Positions 44,831-55,267 are shown, counted from the stretch's first letter. The stretch is DNA of 64,000 nt from Laburnicola sp. R22_1 (GCA_014281115.1 JACONQ010000021.1:806001-870000); one strand, 5' to 3'. Translations and numbers: made by a program. The notes: generated by a model from the letters alone, not told the origin.

Positions 44831-45530
44831 ATTTGGTTAAATGCCCGCTAGGGTTCGCCGGTGGGGGAAGAGGGTCTGAGGCAAGAGAAGCTGATCGAGG
44901 TTAAAGGTAGCAACTACTTAGTGAAAGCTGCACGGAGCAATGTCAACCCATGGCTTTTATGTACATACAGTATCACGATACCCAGGGCAAATTCGTTCAT
45001 AGCTTTCGAAGTGATGTCCGCTTAACACATCACTTTCTAGACCAAGATTTACCAAAAGATCGACAGTCTACCTATACTCGCCCACCCAGATCTGTCTCTT
45101 GTCTACCCAGAGAGGCTTTAAACAAGACGAGAATCTGCGTTTAGAAGCAATGAATACTACTTTAATAATAACTAGGTAAACCCAGTTCTAATGCTCCATA
45201 AGTATGGGCTTCCGAGTAATCTAACTCTAGCAGCGTATATGCAATAACAGTCCACCCGGCCATAGAACAAAGATATCGACTAACACGGCAATATAATAAA
45301 GCACGGCGTTCCTTTCTGCGCAATATCTAGCGTTAACTTGGTGTTAAAAGGTGCATAAACCCATAAATGTTTGAACAATTAAGTCTAACCAGGCTGCATT
45401 AAACTACACTAGAAGTTAAGCGCATAGTCTTAGAAGGGCGAGTGCGAACCAGTGCGATGGCCTCTAGTCAAAAACTGGTATTATGAGTTACAGTAAGAGA
45501 TTAAGAACACAAGCCACGGGCATACCTCTT
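44831..45530. other. Intergenic DNA
   Basis: Balanced to slightly AT-rich. One 64-codon ORF (44950-45144, MAFMYIQYHDTQGKF) has no support beyond being open. No other feature is seen. Confidence 0.35.
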
Positions 45531-46361
45531 TTATATTCTTCGCATCTGCACGTCTGTCATTGCTCTATAGTCTTTTTTAACGCTTGGTAATGGTATATTG
45601 GGGTCCCAGCTGGCTTCACGCTGCACTGGCATTTTGGTGGTCCTCGTAGTTGTCTTTCCCTCCCAGCGCTTGACGCAACGAACGACCTCTCCCTCCTCAA
45701 AGTCAGATGAATCGGAAACGACGTAGCACTCGCGGACGGTAGTCGCCTTTTTTGTACCTGCTGTGGCGTCCGTCTTCACGCTTGTCTCCGGGTTTGCCTT
45801 GAGCTCCGTCTTCAGGTCGGCCTCGCTGGTATTCACCAGGGCAAGCTGATGACGGAATAAGTTTGGCGCCCTGTGAGCAACCCTCTTCTTCGATATGGCC
45901 GCCGAGTTCACACGCGGAATGTTGATAGCCTTCTTCTTCGTTTTTGACATGACTGAGTACACGAATCGAGTCGGCTTCGGCTTCGGTTTCGGCCTCGGCG
46001 TCAGCTCCTGAGGTCTACGCAGTGCGCTAGGTAGTGGGCCATCCATGAGATCAAGCTCGCCAATGGCGGAAGGCGGATCATGTGGCATGTCGGTATACGA
46101 AGTGTCGGCGCGATCTGAGGAATTGCGACCCATGGCGTACTTTGCTGGGCTTCTCAGCGGCGGACGCACCGTAAGATCAAGCTCGGCGGTGGCGAAGGGT
46201 GAGAGTTGACGCATTTTAGCACCCGAAGAAGTGCTGACAGGCCTTGAGCAATTGAAACGTGTAGCGTGAGAGGGAGCGTGCCAGTCTGAGCGGAGGTTAG
46301 CAAATTCAGCTTTGCTGTTGCACGTAGGTAGCCGCTTCGCGGAGGGGGATCTGCCACCCAT
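45531..46361 (-). CDS. Hypothetical basic, disordered protein, 276 aa
   Basis: No family recognised. Single exon with ATG in good context (GAGATCATGGGTGG), starting MGGRSPSAKRLPTCNSK and ending TDVQMRRI before TAA. Two related segments, FATAELDLTVRPPLRSP and SAIGELDLMDGPLPSALR, suggest a short internal repeat. Then follow a Pro/Lys tract (PRPKPKPKPTRF), a lysine-rich patch (SKTKKKAINIPR) that could act in nuclear import, and an acidic-to-basic end (VVSDSSDFEEGEVVRCVKRW). No signal peptide, membrane segment or enzyme motif. Low-complexity composition suggests disorder; a nuclear or chromatin role is only a guess. It is the best single-exon gene in the window. Confidence 0.6.
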   Translation of the reverse strand: MGGRSPSAKRLPTCNSKAEFANLRSDWHAPSHATRFNCSRPVSTSSGAKMRQLSPFATAELDLTVRPPLRSPAKYAMGRNSSDRADTSYTDMPHDPPSAIGELDLMDGPLPSALRRPQELTPRPKPKPKPTRFVYSVMSKTKKKAINIPRVNSAAISKKRVAHRAPNLFRHQLALVNTSEADLKTELKANPETSVKTDATAGTKKATTVRECYVVSDSSDFEEGEVVRCVKRWEGKTTTRTTKMPVQREASWDPNIPLPSVKKDYRAMTDVQMRRI

Positions 46362-46835
46362 GATCTCTCATCGCACCCTGAAACGTGCGCGCATGGCGGG
46401 GCGAGAAATACACTGACCTTGAGGTGAGACCCGGGGTTTGCGCGTGGTTGTGCAGGTTGTTTTCGCTACAATTTAGAAACTCCGATTGCTTTCTTAACGT
46501 TGCCGCGCTAATCCCAGACCAGCTAGCCCATCACGGTCCAGTGAACGTTTGATACCCCACCAACAAGTTCCCACGCACATACTTGGCAGCGTGCAGATGA
46601 GCCAGAAAAGATCGCCGAGCATGGGAGCCTTGGAGATGTTTAGCACCTACTGGCCACAAGGAAAAGAAGAGAGAATCAAATTTTTGGCGAGGCCGACTGA
46701 TCTTCGAAGCAGGACCGATTGCGCGTGTCCTGGCACACATGCTCGCGCGGACGAGACCCATGGGGTGTATTTTCGACCGATAGATGGCGTAGGTTCCTCG
46801 TGAGCCTCTACAGACATGGCGAGCGTCAGAAGAAT

Positions 46836-46966
46836 ATGAGAAACCGGAGTCGCTGTTCCGCCTTCGATTCGCGAGCCTCTACAAACATCGCGAGCGTTCG
46901 GGGTGCCTACAGAAGAAGATGAGATCATGAGAAACCGGAGTCGCTATTCCGCCTTCGATTCGCTTG
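46836..46966 (+). repeat. Direct duplication with a 92-bp period
   Basis: ATGAGAAACCGGAGTCGCT and the following TTCCGCCTTCGATTCGC occur at 46836-46873 and again at 46928-46966, with GCCTCTACARACAT-type text repeated between. The second copy lies at the start of the ORF at 46903. Confidence 0.75.
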
Positions 46967-47499
46967 CTGTAGCATTAGCACACTTGCATTCCTGCATGGC
47001 TTGGGATAGGCAAAAGCCTCAAGTGCGACGTGAGCGGTGCTATCGCTCCGCCGCCGAGAAAGGAGGTTGGCGAAGGCCCACATCTCCAGAAGTGAAAAGA
47101 AACAGAAACCCGCCAGTCCGAACCCCAGCGACCTCCTCATCCTCGAACGTGCCGTTCAGTCCATTGAGCCTGCGTCACCATTACGCACCGCGTCCCACGA
47201 TCCTCATGCAGGGAGAGATAAGGTCGCTGCGTGTGATCGCGAAGTTGGATACCCACTACAGCGGCTACAATGGAAGAAAGACCGTCAATAGACCTCAACT
47301 GCGAAGGACTGCCGAGCTTGACAATGCGCGGGAGACATCTCGCGACTTCTTTTTGCTGGGGCATTGGAGAGCAAACCTGGAAGATGTACAGTGCGGCATG
47401 GCATATTTGGCGACGGATGATACCCGAACGGATTCAAAGGAGCTGGAGTTGGCGTTTTACGATGAAATCGCTAGGGCAGAAAGTGGGCGGACCCGTTGA
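46903..47499 (+). CDS. Hypothetical protein, up to 198 aa
   Basis: No family recognised. The ORF starts MPTEEDEIMRNRSRYSAF. The MRNRSR methionine lies in the duplicated segment, so the true start is unclear. The second half looks more like real coding sequence: MQGEIRSLRVIAKLDTHYSG, then ARETSRDFFLLGHWRANLED, MAYLATDDTRTDSKELEL, ending AESGRTR before TGA. No membrane segment. A further start at MQGEIRS would give about 97 residues. No splice signals were needed for the model. It is convergent with the DUF6594 gene downstream. Confidence 0.4.
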   Translation: MPTEEDEIMRNRSRYSAFDSLAVALAHLHSCMAWDRQKPQVRRERCYRSAAEKGGWRRPTSPEVKRNRNPPVRTPATSSSSNVPFSPLSLRHHYAPRPTILMQGEIRSLRVIAKLDTHYSGYNGRKTVNRPQLRRTAELDNARETSRDFFLLGHWRANLEDVQCGMAYLATDDTRTDSKELELAFYDEIARAESGRTR

Positions 47500-47572
47500 C
47501 AACGACTGACCGAACTATCGTAGAGGTGAACCAACGTTACCGGAAAATATATAGTGCTGCAATGAGGCACGC

Positions 47573-47770
47573 CTACTTCAGCACGCGCACAACGCCGTCG
47601 TAGGTCTGCCCATCGTCTTGCCGCAACCCGCGGCCCGCATTATTGCAGCGGCCTGCGATGGTCCGCTCCAGCATGTAATCCACGATGGCAACCGAGTGGG
47701 TGGAGGTTCCAGTGGCATCTGGGGCAGCATCTACACGGATCGCAGTGACCCAAGAATCCGCACGAAGACC
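47573..47770 (-). CDS. Possible terminal exon (minus)
   Basis: A minus-strand frame without an initial ATG reads LRADSWVTAIRVDAAPDA, then VAIVDYMLERTIAGRCNNAG, then DDGQTYDGVVRVLK before TAG. The composition looks coding and better than the plus-strand ORFs here. It may be the last exon of a gene whose upstream exons I could not place, or a gene remnant. No family recognised. Confidence 0.3.
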   Translation of the reverse strand, partial: GLRADSWVTAIRVDAAPDATGTSTHSVAIVDYMLERTIAGRCNNAGRGLRQDDGQTYDGVVRVLK

Positions 47771-48179
47771 AGGAGATCACCGAACAGGGAAAGCACAGGC
47801 TCGGGGACGGTCATGGTGGGTGGAGACGACTCGGCGCTGCTGCGAATCAAGGCGAAGGCAAGCTGATCATGACGACGGGTCCGATCAATGAGCTGTCACA
47901 GAGAGATCACGATGCTGGATTGCAGCTGACGTGCAGATACGATGGGGAATGAAACGTGGAGGTCACTTTTGGGTTTCGATTTTGTCGTTTGGCTTGCCGA
48001 TTTTTGACTAGTCGGATGCGCCTTGCCGATGTTGGACTAGTTGGGTCCGGATGCTCGAACACATGGCAGACACAGCCTCCGATACACGCATTATTTCTGG
48101 AGGACAAAGAAGGTGAGCCTGCAGGGCGCGTAACATATTCATGACACATTAGCCGTCGAGGGTCTATCGCCTATGCCAA

Positions 48180-49077
48180 TCACGCACTCGACGTAGGCAC
48201 ATTCAAACCCACAAACACGACCAAAACAGCCGCATACCCCGCCACCGACGCAATGATGTCCTTCGGCTCCGCCGTCTCCATACAGACGGCCAATACGACT
48301 GCGACCGCAATGACAAAGACGCACGTCACAACTAAGCTCTTCACCTGCGTCGGATCCAGCACCATGATGAGCATGGGCACGATCAGTGCGAGCCCGCCAC
48401 CGAGCGCCATCCCGAGTCGCGCATACAACCCGCGCTGGGCATTTCTGGCAAGTTCCTGACCGACGCCGGCCTCGTGGTCCGGCAGGATGCTGGTCGCATA
48501 GTATTGGGAAAGAGATTGCCGTGCGAGGTCGAGTTCTTCGTGGGTAGACGAGGAGGATGGAGAGGAGGCGTCAAGCTCCCGCTTTTTGGTGGCGAGGTAG
48601 GAAAGGTAATCCCCTACTTGCATGAGCGCTTGGTCGTCTTTGAACATGATCTTCGAGGTCGTCCGGAAGGCGCGAAAGTCCTCAACGGCCCTGGCTGGAG
48701 CGATGTCAACAACGTCTGTCACAGGCATGGAGCTTTCATACGAACGTACTATAGCTGCGGATGTCTTTCCGGACGGATTCGATGACGGACGGATTTGCAT
48801 AGTCCTGCTGAATACCACTACTCACGCAGTGTTTGTACAGGGCAGTTCGTGCCCACAGAACATTGTTCCGGTACAGGATTTCGATTCCTTCAAATCCATC
48901 TCGGATGCGCGGGGTTTGGGAGTAGCCGGCCTTGAACTGTTCAAAGGTAAGGATGTGCAATGACGACTTGGAGGACAGCACGGCCTGATTCTGGTCGGTT
49001 GGGTACTGTATGGAGCCGTGCGGTGCGCTGCTGCCATGAGAAGTGATTGTTTCCAACGGTGCTAGCGGTTCGGACAT
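48180..49077 (-). CDS. DUF6594-family membrane protein, two exons
   Basis: The C-terminal part has the layout of fungal DUF6594 proteins: a soluble helical region and then three hydrophobic segments, LGMALGGGLALIVPMLIMVL, VKSLVVTCVFVIAVAVVLAV and a last one containing AGYAAVLVVFVGLNV. The last segment matches the family's conserved ending as I know it. Proposed model on the minus strand: exon 49077-48826 (start MSEPLAPLETITSHG, context CACAATGTCC), donor TGC/GTGAGT, exon 48764-48180. The intron would be 61 nt and end GGAAAG, an unusual acceptor, but both exons then join in phase 0 to about 278 residues. Other AG sites (48710-48760) break the frame. The molecular function of the family is unknown; the protein should be membrane-bound. 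Confidence 0.65.
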
Positions 49078-49908
49078 TGTGACTGAGTGAAGGGACGGAA
49101 ATGGGGCAGAGTTGCGGCGTACTGTGCAGCTGCTGCATGTCCACTATCTGTATTACGCCAAAGGATTGTTTATACCATTCGACAGTTGTGAACGAAGGTG
49201 AAAAGGGTTTCATACCAACGTGGGGGGCCAATCATACCTGGGGAATCCCGCCGAAGTGCGGCCTAGTCTGTTCCATGATTCCGAATCTGAAGACTGACAG
49301 CGGGATGACAGAGGAAAAAACATGACGATACACCGTAACAGGGTACTGCTTGTCAACGCGACGATTCACACCGCTCGACCGGTGAAGTGTCAGAAGTGTC
49401 AGATGTGTCGTGGCATGGTTGCGATTCTCACGCCTATTTTGACAACTCTCCCACCCCCAAGCTTCCAAGTCAGTTAAAGCAGCCTAAGAAGACCTACATC
49501 CATATGCTCTCACCTTGGCTGCAGCGGAAACTCCGCGCAGGAAAACACGGACCAACTGGTCGCGAGTGTGGGATGGAGAGTCTCGATCACGCCCTGGGGA
49601 TTCTGGGAGAGCCGAGTGCCCTTACGTTTCCGTTCACCGCTGTATGATCCAGTCGCATCTCTCACACTCCCTGGTGTGAGCTCGGAGCGGTGTACAGGGT
49701 GTATGCATGTAATGCAGAGTTGATCGTTGAGGGGTGAGACATACCACTGCCAGTAACGGCGCGATTAACGTTAGTCAGCGTGGCCCGTAACCTCACATTT
49801 TACCGGTAACGGCGCGATTAGTCAGCGTGAACTTCATGGGCTATTCCCAGGCTGGTTTCCAGTATCCCCAGCCTCATAACTTTCCCATCGTCACTCGACA
49901 TCTCCCCT
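49078..49908. other. Intergenic DNA with a short direct repeat
   Basis: GTAACGGCGCGATTA followed closely by GTCAGCGTG occurs twice, at about 49752-49790 and 49803-49830. ORFs at 49101-49647 are unsupported. No further signal is seen. Confidence 0.45.
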
Positions 49909-50133
49909 TTGTCTAGACATGCTGTCGCCGCTTCGAACCTCCATCATGTGGTCTCCTGTGCTGATGCAGCCCTTGCGCCCGCGTTCGAACCCGCGTTGAT
50001 CGACTGCATGGGACCGCCCATGGCCGTCTTTGACCACCCCCCCACCACCGAAATGGCAAAACGACCGCCTATCGCATACGGCGCAACAATCGTCGGTACA
50101 TACGTCGTGTCCGAGCAACCCAAGCTGGGCTGA
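49909..50133 (+). CDS. Possible coding fragment
   Basis: The frame reads SNLHHVVSCADAALAPAF, then FEPALIDCMGPPMAVFDHP, then RPPIAYGATIVGTYVVSEQ to a stop. Third codon positions are mostly C or G, as in the clearer genes. The only in-frame ATG (MGPPMAV) would leave about 41 residues; an earlier exon may exist. A minus-strand frame over the same bases (49944-50354) is also long. No family recognised. Confidence 0.3.
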   Translation: MSRHAVAASNLHHVVSCADAALAPAFEPALIDCMGPPMAVFDHPPTTEMAKRPPIAYGATIVGTYVVSEQPKLG

Positions 50134-50510
50134 CCACAGCGCGCGCAAATTACTCCCCTCCAACCCTGGCGCGGACGATAAGAAAAGCGGATAGTATCCC
50201 AAAGCACAGGGCGGGGTGTTGCCATAAAGTCATACGTTACCCTTGAGCCCATGCTCTTCGTCGCCGTAGGTGGGCGAAGTCGCCATGGCCCTCCAGTCCA
50301 GGCGCGGCCTTGGCGGTATGGAAAAGAAGTCGCGAGCGACGCACCGGCTAGCACCCGGGGGCCTTACATCATCGAGGGGCACCTGGCTGGCAGGCGCAGA
50401 GTCGCGGCAGGTGCGCTGCATCGTGCGTCTCACCGACATCGTGGACGGATGCCATACCGCGAGCAACACGAGACAGCAGGCGAGCGGCCGACGTCGATTC
50501 CAAGCACGCC

Positions 50511-50561
50511 CCGAACACGCTCGAACACGCTCGAACACGCTCGAACACGCCCGAACACGCC
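50511..50561 (+). repeat. 10-bp minisatellite before a start codon
   Basis: CGAACACGCT/CGAACACGCC is repeated about five times in tandem, ending 18 bases before the ATG at 50579. The repeat would be in the leader if that ATG is used. Confidence 0.85.
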
Positions 50562-50578
50562 CAAGCCATCCGGGTCCC

Positions 50579-52316
50579 ATGGACAAGGAACAGCGGGATG
50601 CCGCCTTCCTCACAGCCATCAACCGCGGCGAAGGCCCCACCGACGAAGACCTCTGGATGCACGCTTTCTGGCACAACCTCAGCGCCCGCTACGACGTCTC
50701 CTACGCCGTGCTTGCCAAAGAACACAACGCACCCGAGAGCTGTCGCCGCCACACCACCCGCAGTTCTACCGTCAGCACACGCGGCAAGCAGCGGGGCCGG
50801 CACCGACGCCCCTGCAACGCCATTTCTCGCATCGTCGACAGCGCCCAGTGGCCCGCCGACTTCGTCTCCCGCCTCAAGCGGTCGGGCATCAACCTCCCCG
50901 ATTTCCCACCCGTCACCTTTGCCGAGACGCTCGGTCGGGTAGCTTCCCAGTACGCATTCCCATCCTTCGTCACCGAGATCCAGGACGCGCGGGGTCCGGT
51001 CCGTGTGCGTCAGAGGGAGCTGGACCGACTGCTCAAGAGCGCCAAAGTCGACGCTGCCGAAAGCGACGCCGACGCGAAAGGCACCAGCACAGCTGCTGCG
51101 CCCAGGACCAGAGCATCCACCCGCCCCACCACAAGCGTGACGAAGCAACGGCAGCGTAGCGTCAGAACCGGCCCGGTTGCGGACAGCGAAGTCGATATCC
51201 CCACTGATACGGACACGCCGGTGAATCCCTCAACTCGCAGGGGCATCGGTGGCCGCACTGCCGCCCGCGCGACGGAGGGTGGGGGCGACGGCGATTACGA
51301 AGACCACGGACGAGGAAGACCAAGAAGAAGGCGACGGCGAAGATCAAGAGGAAGAGTACGGGGAGGAGGGTGAGGAGGAGAACTCGACGTCGGACGAAGA
51401 TCACGCTGTGGTACATCGGCCAACCAAGCGTCGCAGGCTCACCAGCCCGCATCGCGCGAGAAAAGCTGAACGAAGCCTACCGGATGGTAATTCGGATATC
51501 ATACAGGACCTCGACGACTTCGCAGAGAGTGAAATCCTGGATGCTTTTCACGCCGGACGTCTCTCAACCTCTCAGCTTCAAGACAGCTCGCTTTTGCTCC
51601 CCTCCCCTTTCTCGACTTTGAATCTGCAAGCGTCGCATCAACAATCCCCTCTACAGGCTCCTTCTCAGCCGACGGGACGCCCAGCGCCACCCCATCGTCA
51701 GGTGCCGTCTCCTCTGGAAGCGTCCCGTGTTCAGGAACGCAATCACTCGCAAACCTCACTTGCCCGAGACCCGATCGCTCGGCCCCATCGACGTACCATG
51801 CCCACCGAGGTAGATGAGTTCGGCGAGGCCGACAACATGCTCGAATCGCTCTACGGGATCGTTGTTGCGGCACAAGAGACATGCGCCGACGCGCTGAAGA
51901 CTCTGCAAGGCCTGGAAAGTCAACTTGATCAACTCCACAAGGACATCCGGCGCCAGGTCGCAGAGGGAGACGACACGGTCACCAAGCTCGAAACCAAGTG
52001 CGCCCTGGTCAGGAAACGCGTGGATACCGCCCCTCGGCGCCGAAACGAAGAGGTGGAACGCGAACGTCGGCTGAATGAAGAGTACCCGGGATACTACTCG
52101 TTCGACTCGGTCACGTTCGATCTACAGTTCGATGCGGATAGGGCACTGCTGGAAACCTGTGAGGATTTGCTCCGGCGGAGGTCGGAGCTGTGTGTTGCGA
52201 TTGAAACGGCGCGAGAGAAGTACAAGATGGCGGTTGGCGTCAAGACAGCAAAGGAGCAAGGGTGGAGACGGCTTATGGAGAAGATGAAGAACATGGACTG
52301 CGTCGAGACTGGCTAG
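50579..52316 (+). CDS. Hypothetical coiled-coil protein with acidic tract; apparent frameshift
   Basis: No family recognised. It starts MDKEQRDAAFLTAINRGEG at 50579. The first frame stays coding-like to about 51300 (WMHAFWHNLSARYDVSYAVL, VASQYAFPSFVTEIQD, RQRELDRLLKSAK) and then turns into Arg-rich text that ends at 51373. A frame one base later is open from 51249 to the TAG at 52316 and gives an acidic tract (EEDQEEGDGEDQEEEYG), a basic patch (PTKRRRLTSPHRARKAE), a Pro/Gln/Ser middle, and a C-terminal coiled coil (TLQGLESQLDQLHKDIRRQ, EVERERRLNEEYPGYYSF). Joined, the product is about 578 residues. A one-base indel in the G-rich stretch near 51280-51300 explains this best; no good intron was found. 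Nuclear location is a guess. Confidence 0.55.
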
Positions 52317-53119
52317 GGAGGCTGGAAGAGGTTGAAAACAGTCATGGAGGCCAGTTTGGGTGTATGTTGGACGATACAATATCAGTATCGAGGTCTGGAC
52401 GGTACGATGTTAGTATCGAGGTCTGGACGGTACGATGTTAGTATGGGTGTATGTAGCGGTACGATATCAGTATTGAGGTCAGCTTGGTGTATGCAGGATG
52501 GTATGCTATAAGTATATCTTGCTAGGTAGGCTTTTGCGGTGCCCGCACACGCGTTCGTACTGGATATGGTGTGGACGGTATGCTGATCCCGTAGTTGCAC
52601 GGGACCAGTACCTGTTCTGAGCATGGGCGAGGTGGGAATGGTTGAACGGATGGTGGAGAGAGGCACGCTGAGCATTTTACAGTTTATTATGTTTGCGAGG
52701 GATGCGGGCGTGGATTCATCGCACGACAGTTGGTGCTGGTGTTCGTGATGCGGGGCAAGCTGCCGGAAAGGGAAAGGTGGGGTCATCCAAGGGACTGCGG
52801 CGCTCGAAACGACCTCAACCTCCCTCCCTCGCCCCCGCCGCAACCTCACCGCGCACAACCTGCGGCTGTTGTTCTTCTTCATAATCGCGCTCGATCTTTC
52901 ATGGCCCATGCGCCTACCACGTCGCCTCTCGCCATCGCCCGACGCCTCTCGCTTTTTGCCCTTCGCAGACAACAGCAGCCTTCTTCGCTACCTCGAATGC
53001 AAATGTACCCCTCCCCAACATGAACCTTCGCCTCGCTTCCTTCAGCCGTCGGATACAATTGCATATGCGGTGACGGGGAACACAGGATGAAGACGTAGGA
53101 GAGGACCAGTCTAGCCATT
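52317..53119. other. Intergenic DNA
   Basis: Contains the 28-bp tandem repeat at 52384. ORFs on both strands (for example 52382-52972, minus) run through the repeat and have low-complexity products. I see no supported gene. Confidence 0.4.
52384..52445. repeat. 28-bp tandem repeat, two copies and a part
   Basis: AGTATCGAGGTCTGGACGGT plus ACGATGTT is repeated head to tail at 52384-52411 and 52412-52439. Degenerate copies continue to about 52480. Confidence 0.85.
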
Positions 53120-53604
53120 ATGCACCGGGTCAAAGAGCATGCAAAGGGTCAGGAAGATGCCCAAAGCGGCCGTCTGGGTACGTCATTATGCTCCTGGTCC
53201 TCTCGCGTCGTTGGGACCGTTGCTGACTTCCTGGGCTAGCAGGACGACCACCGCTTCGGTCTCATCGAACGTGCAGCGCTGCTCCCCATCTTTCGGTCTC
53301 GCCCCTTACGCCCCAGCAGCGACAATGCATCTGCAGCTCTTCAACAGACGAAGCGGCAACTCAGCGCATACGAGTCGTCTCCCCACCGCCCTGCCTTTCG
53401 ATTTCCACTTTCGACGTGAAGCGACGGCCGGTAGTCGATCGATCTCGCTACGTTGCCCGCCGCCTCTCCGAACAACGACATACTTCTTCCACTACCCCGA
53501 CGAGCGATCGACGACTTGCCGCACACGACATTTCGCCACGCCGCCTTTCGATGTCGATGGGCGGTACACTACAGTATTTGAGGCGGAGGCGGATGTGCTG
53601 GTGA
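53120..53604 (+). CDS. Small hypothetical gene model, two exons, 140 aa
   Basis: Model: exon 53120-53177 (MHRVKEHAKGQEDAQSGRL), intron 53178-53239 (62 nt, donor GTACGT, branch GCTGAC, acceptor GGGCTAG), exon 53240-53604 to TGA. The exons join in frame. The product is Ser/Thr/Arg-rich (VKRRPVVDRSRYVARRLSEQ). A competing frame (53139-53729) has a more balanced second half (VFEAEADVLVMSAVDSYMD, followed by REGIVF and GTACGT). The real gene may therefore splice differently, or the locus may be degraded. No family recognised in either reading. Confidence 0.35.
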
Positions 53605-54322
53605 TGTCCGCTGTGGACTCGTACATGGACTGCGCAGCGGGGACATGGAAGGGCGCGAATACGCGGGAGGGGATCGTCTTTGTACGTTATCCAGCGTGGT
53701 CCGCTTCGTGGCATGCTCCGATACGATAGCTTCAGTAGTATGCAAATCGTTCCGGTGTCGATGTGCTTTAATGAAACCGTGCCTGAATTCATGTTCAGTG
53801 ATGTTTTCGACGTCCGTTATCCATCAAAGGCACACCTTCCTCGTTATGCCTGGATTCCTTACTGAGCACGCTTCTTGCAAGACGAATAATGCCGGCCTTA
53901 GCATCTGGAGTACAGCTTGTGGGCGGTCGGGATTTGGATTTCACGTTCACTTCAACGATGAATCATTGCACACAAGTCCTCACAGCTCCTTGACTCTACG
54001 ATTCTCGTATAGTAGCATCCCCATACCGGATATCGATTCCAACACGAAAAAGGAAATAGGTAATGACAGTTGTTTAGAGCGGGGCTACAAGATATAGAGT
54101 TAGGAAATATAGACAGGCCATGACGCCGCTCAGGCTTATCGTGCTGTATGGACCCGAACCGCTGACCAGCCACCAGCAAACCTACATCAGCCTCGGCCTC
54201 GGTGTCGACCATGGGACTGGAGACTTTATGCTCTCGCTCGCCCTCGCTGCGTCACACCATCGATACGGAACGCGGATACGAGATCGCCACGAACGACTCC
54301 ATAGACGATGGCGGGAGGGACG
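53605..54322. other. Intergenic DNA
   Basis: No supported gene. Plus-strand ORFs at 53645-54097 and 54120-54573 have no domains. The latter lies antisense to the better minus-strand frame at 54323-55042. Confidence 0.4.
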
Positions 54323-55042
54323 TCAAGGTAGAATCCAATATGTGGTTGGTTTGTCGCTTGGAGGACCTTGCTTTATGCGCGGGCGGTAGTCTCGGAAGGT
54401 ACGTACGAGGAGACCTTGCGGTGACGAAACGTGGATGGGCGCGACGGGCATGGGGCGACCTTCCACCAAAGAGTCGCGCACGTAATACTGGAGCTCAACA
54501 TTGCGCTGATCAGGAAGACTTGAAATGGGTGCGATTGCTTGCTCGAGAGCCTGGCGGAGGTGTTCTTTCGTAAGAGTACCCCACTCGTCAAGGTTATCTT
54601 TGAGGTCAACCCTCAAGTAGATCTTGACCCCCTCCTGTTCCAGGGCTAGCGTCTGGAACAGCCTTACTTGCTTAACGTAGTTGCTGTCCACCAAGAAGTC
54701 GAGGATGTTGATGTGACAGATTTTGCGTTCACAGAGTTTGCATAGCACCGTGTATACATTCTGGTCCTTGATCCTGTCCAGTACTTGAGAAATCATAATT
54801 ATTCCGCGCGAAACAAAGCGCAGTAATGGCAGCAGGGGGAGGGGGAATGGTCCAATGAAGTCTTTCCATTCTTGGCTACGCATCAACACGCGGAGAATAG
54901 TGCGGATGTTGTTGGAATCTATGTCTGGGCGGATGTCCTTAAAGTAGCTATCTACATCGTCTAGGTGTAGAGTGGGAATGCGCCGGCGGTGGACGAGCGG
55001 CAGATACTCGGCACGGATTGTAGCGTTGACGTGGGCTAGAGC
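54323..55042 (-). pseudogene. 5'-truncated hypothetical gene
   Basis: The minus-strand frame is open from just after a TAG at 55043-55045 to TAA at 54323, about 239 codons, and has clear protein character: HVNATIRAEYLPLVHRRR, then LHLDDVDSYFKDIRPDIDS, then WKDFIGPFPLPLLPLL, LERK-type charged text and ELQYYVRDSLVEG. Its first in-frame ATG (54889) is well inside. The VNxxIRxEYLPL start looks like a family of fungal proteins with an F-box-like N-terminus, from memory and unproven. Upstream, the TAG could be a former CAG, and sequence soon passes into the repeat at 55200, so the N-terminal half is missing or destroyed. Confidence 0.5.
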
Positions 55043-55199
55043 CTAACCAGGCATCCCGGCTTTGGTGATGGACAGTTTAAAACGCTCTCCACATTATAGG
55101 AATGTGCGGTTTGGGCGATATAAACACATTGTGTACCGTGTACTCCATAGGGGCGAATGATCCTTAAGGTAGCAGAAGTTATCCTAAAGTACAAACTTA

Positions 55200-55267
55200 T
55201 ACACTATCTAATCTCTGCTTTTTTTGTCATGTTATTTGAGATGAAAGCCTTTGTCGTGCTACCCCTA
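55200..55267 (+). repeat. Arm core repeat, left part, split by MITE-2
   Basis: GCTTTTTTTGTCATGTTATT, then GAGATGAAAGCCTTTGTC and CTACCCCTA, continues at 57828 with GGTAGTTAATTTAACGCTAC. Joined through one TA this matches 7981-8060 of the inverted-repeat arm. This copy keeps more G and C than the arm copies, so it is less affected by RIP. Confidence 0.7.

Noticed and set aside
50369..51148. 259-codon minus-strand ORF
   Set aside because: Antisense to the 50579 gene, which has better codon use and a natural start; Gly/Ala/Val-rich shadow product.
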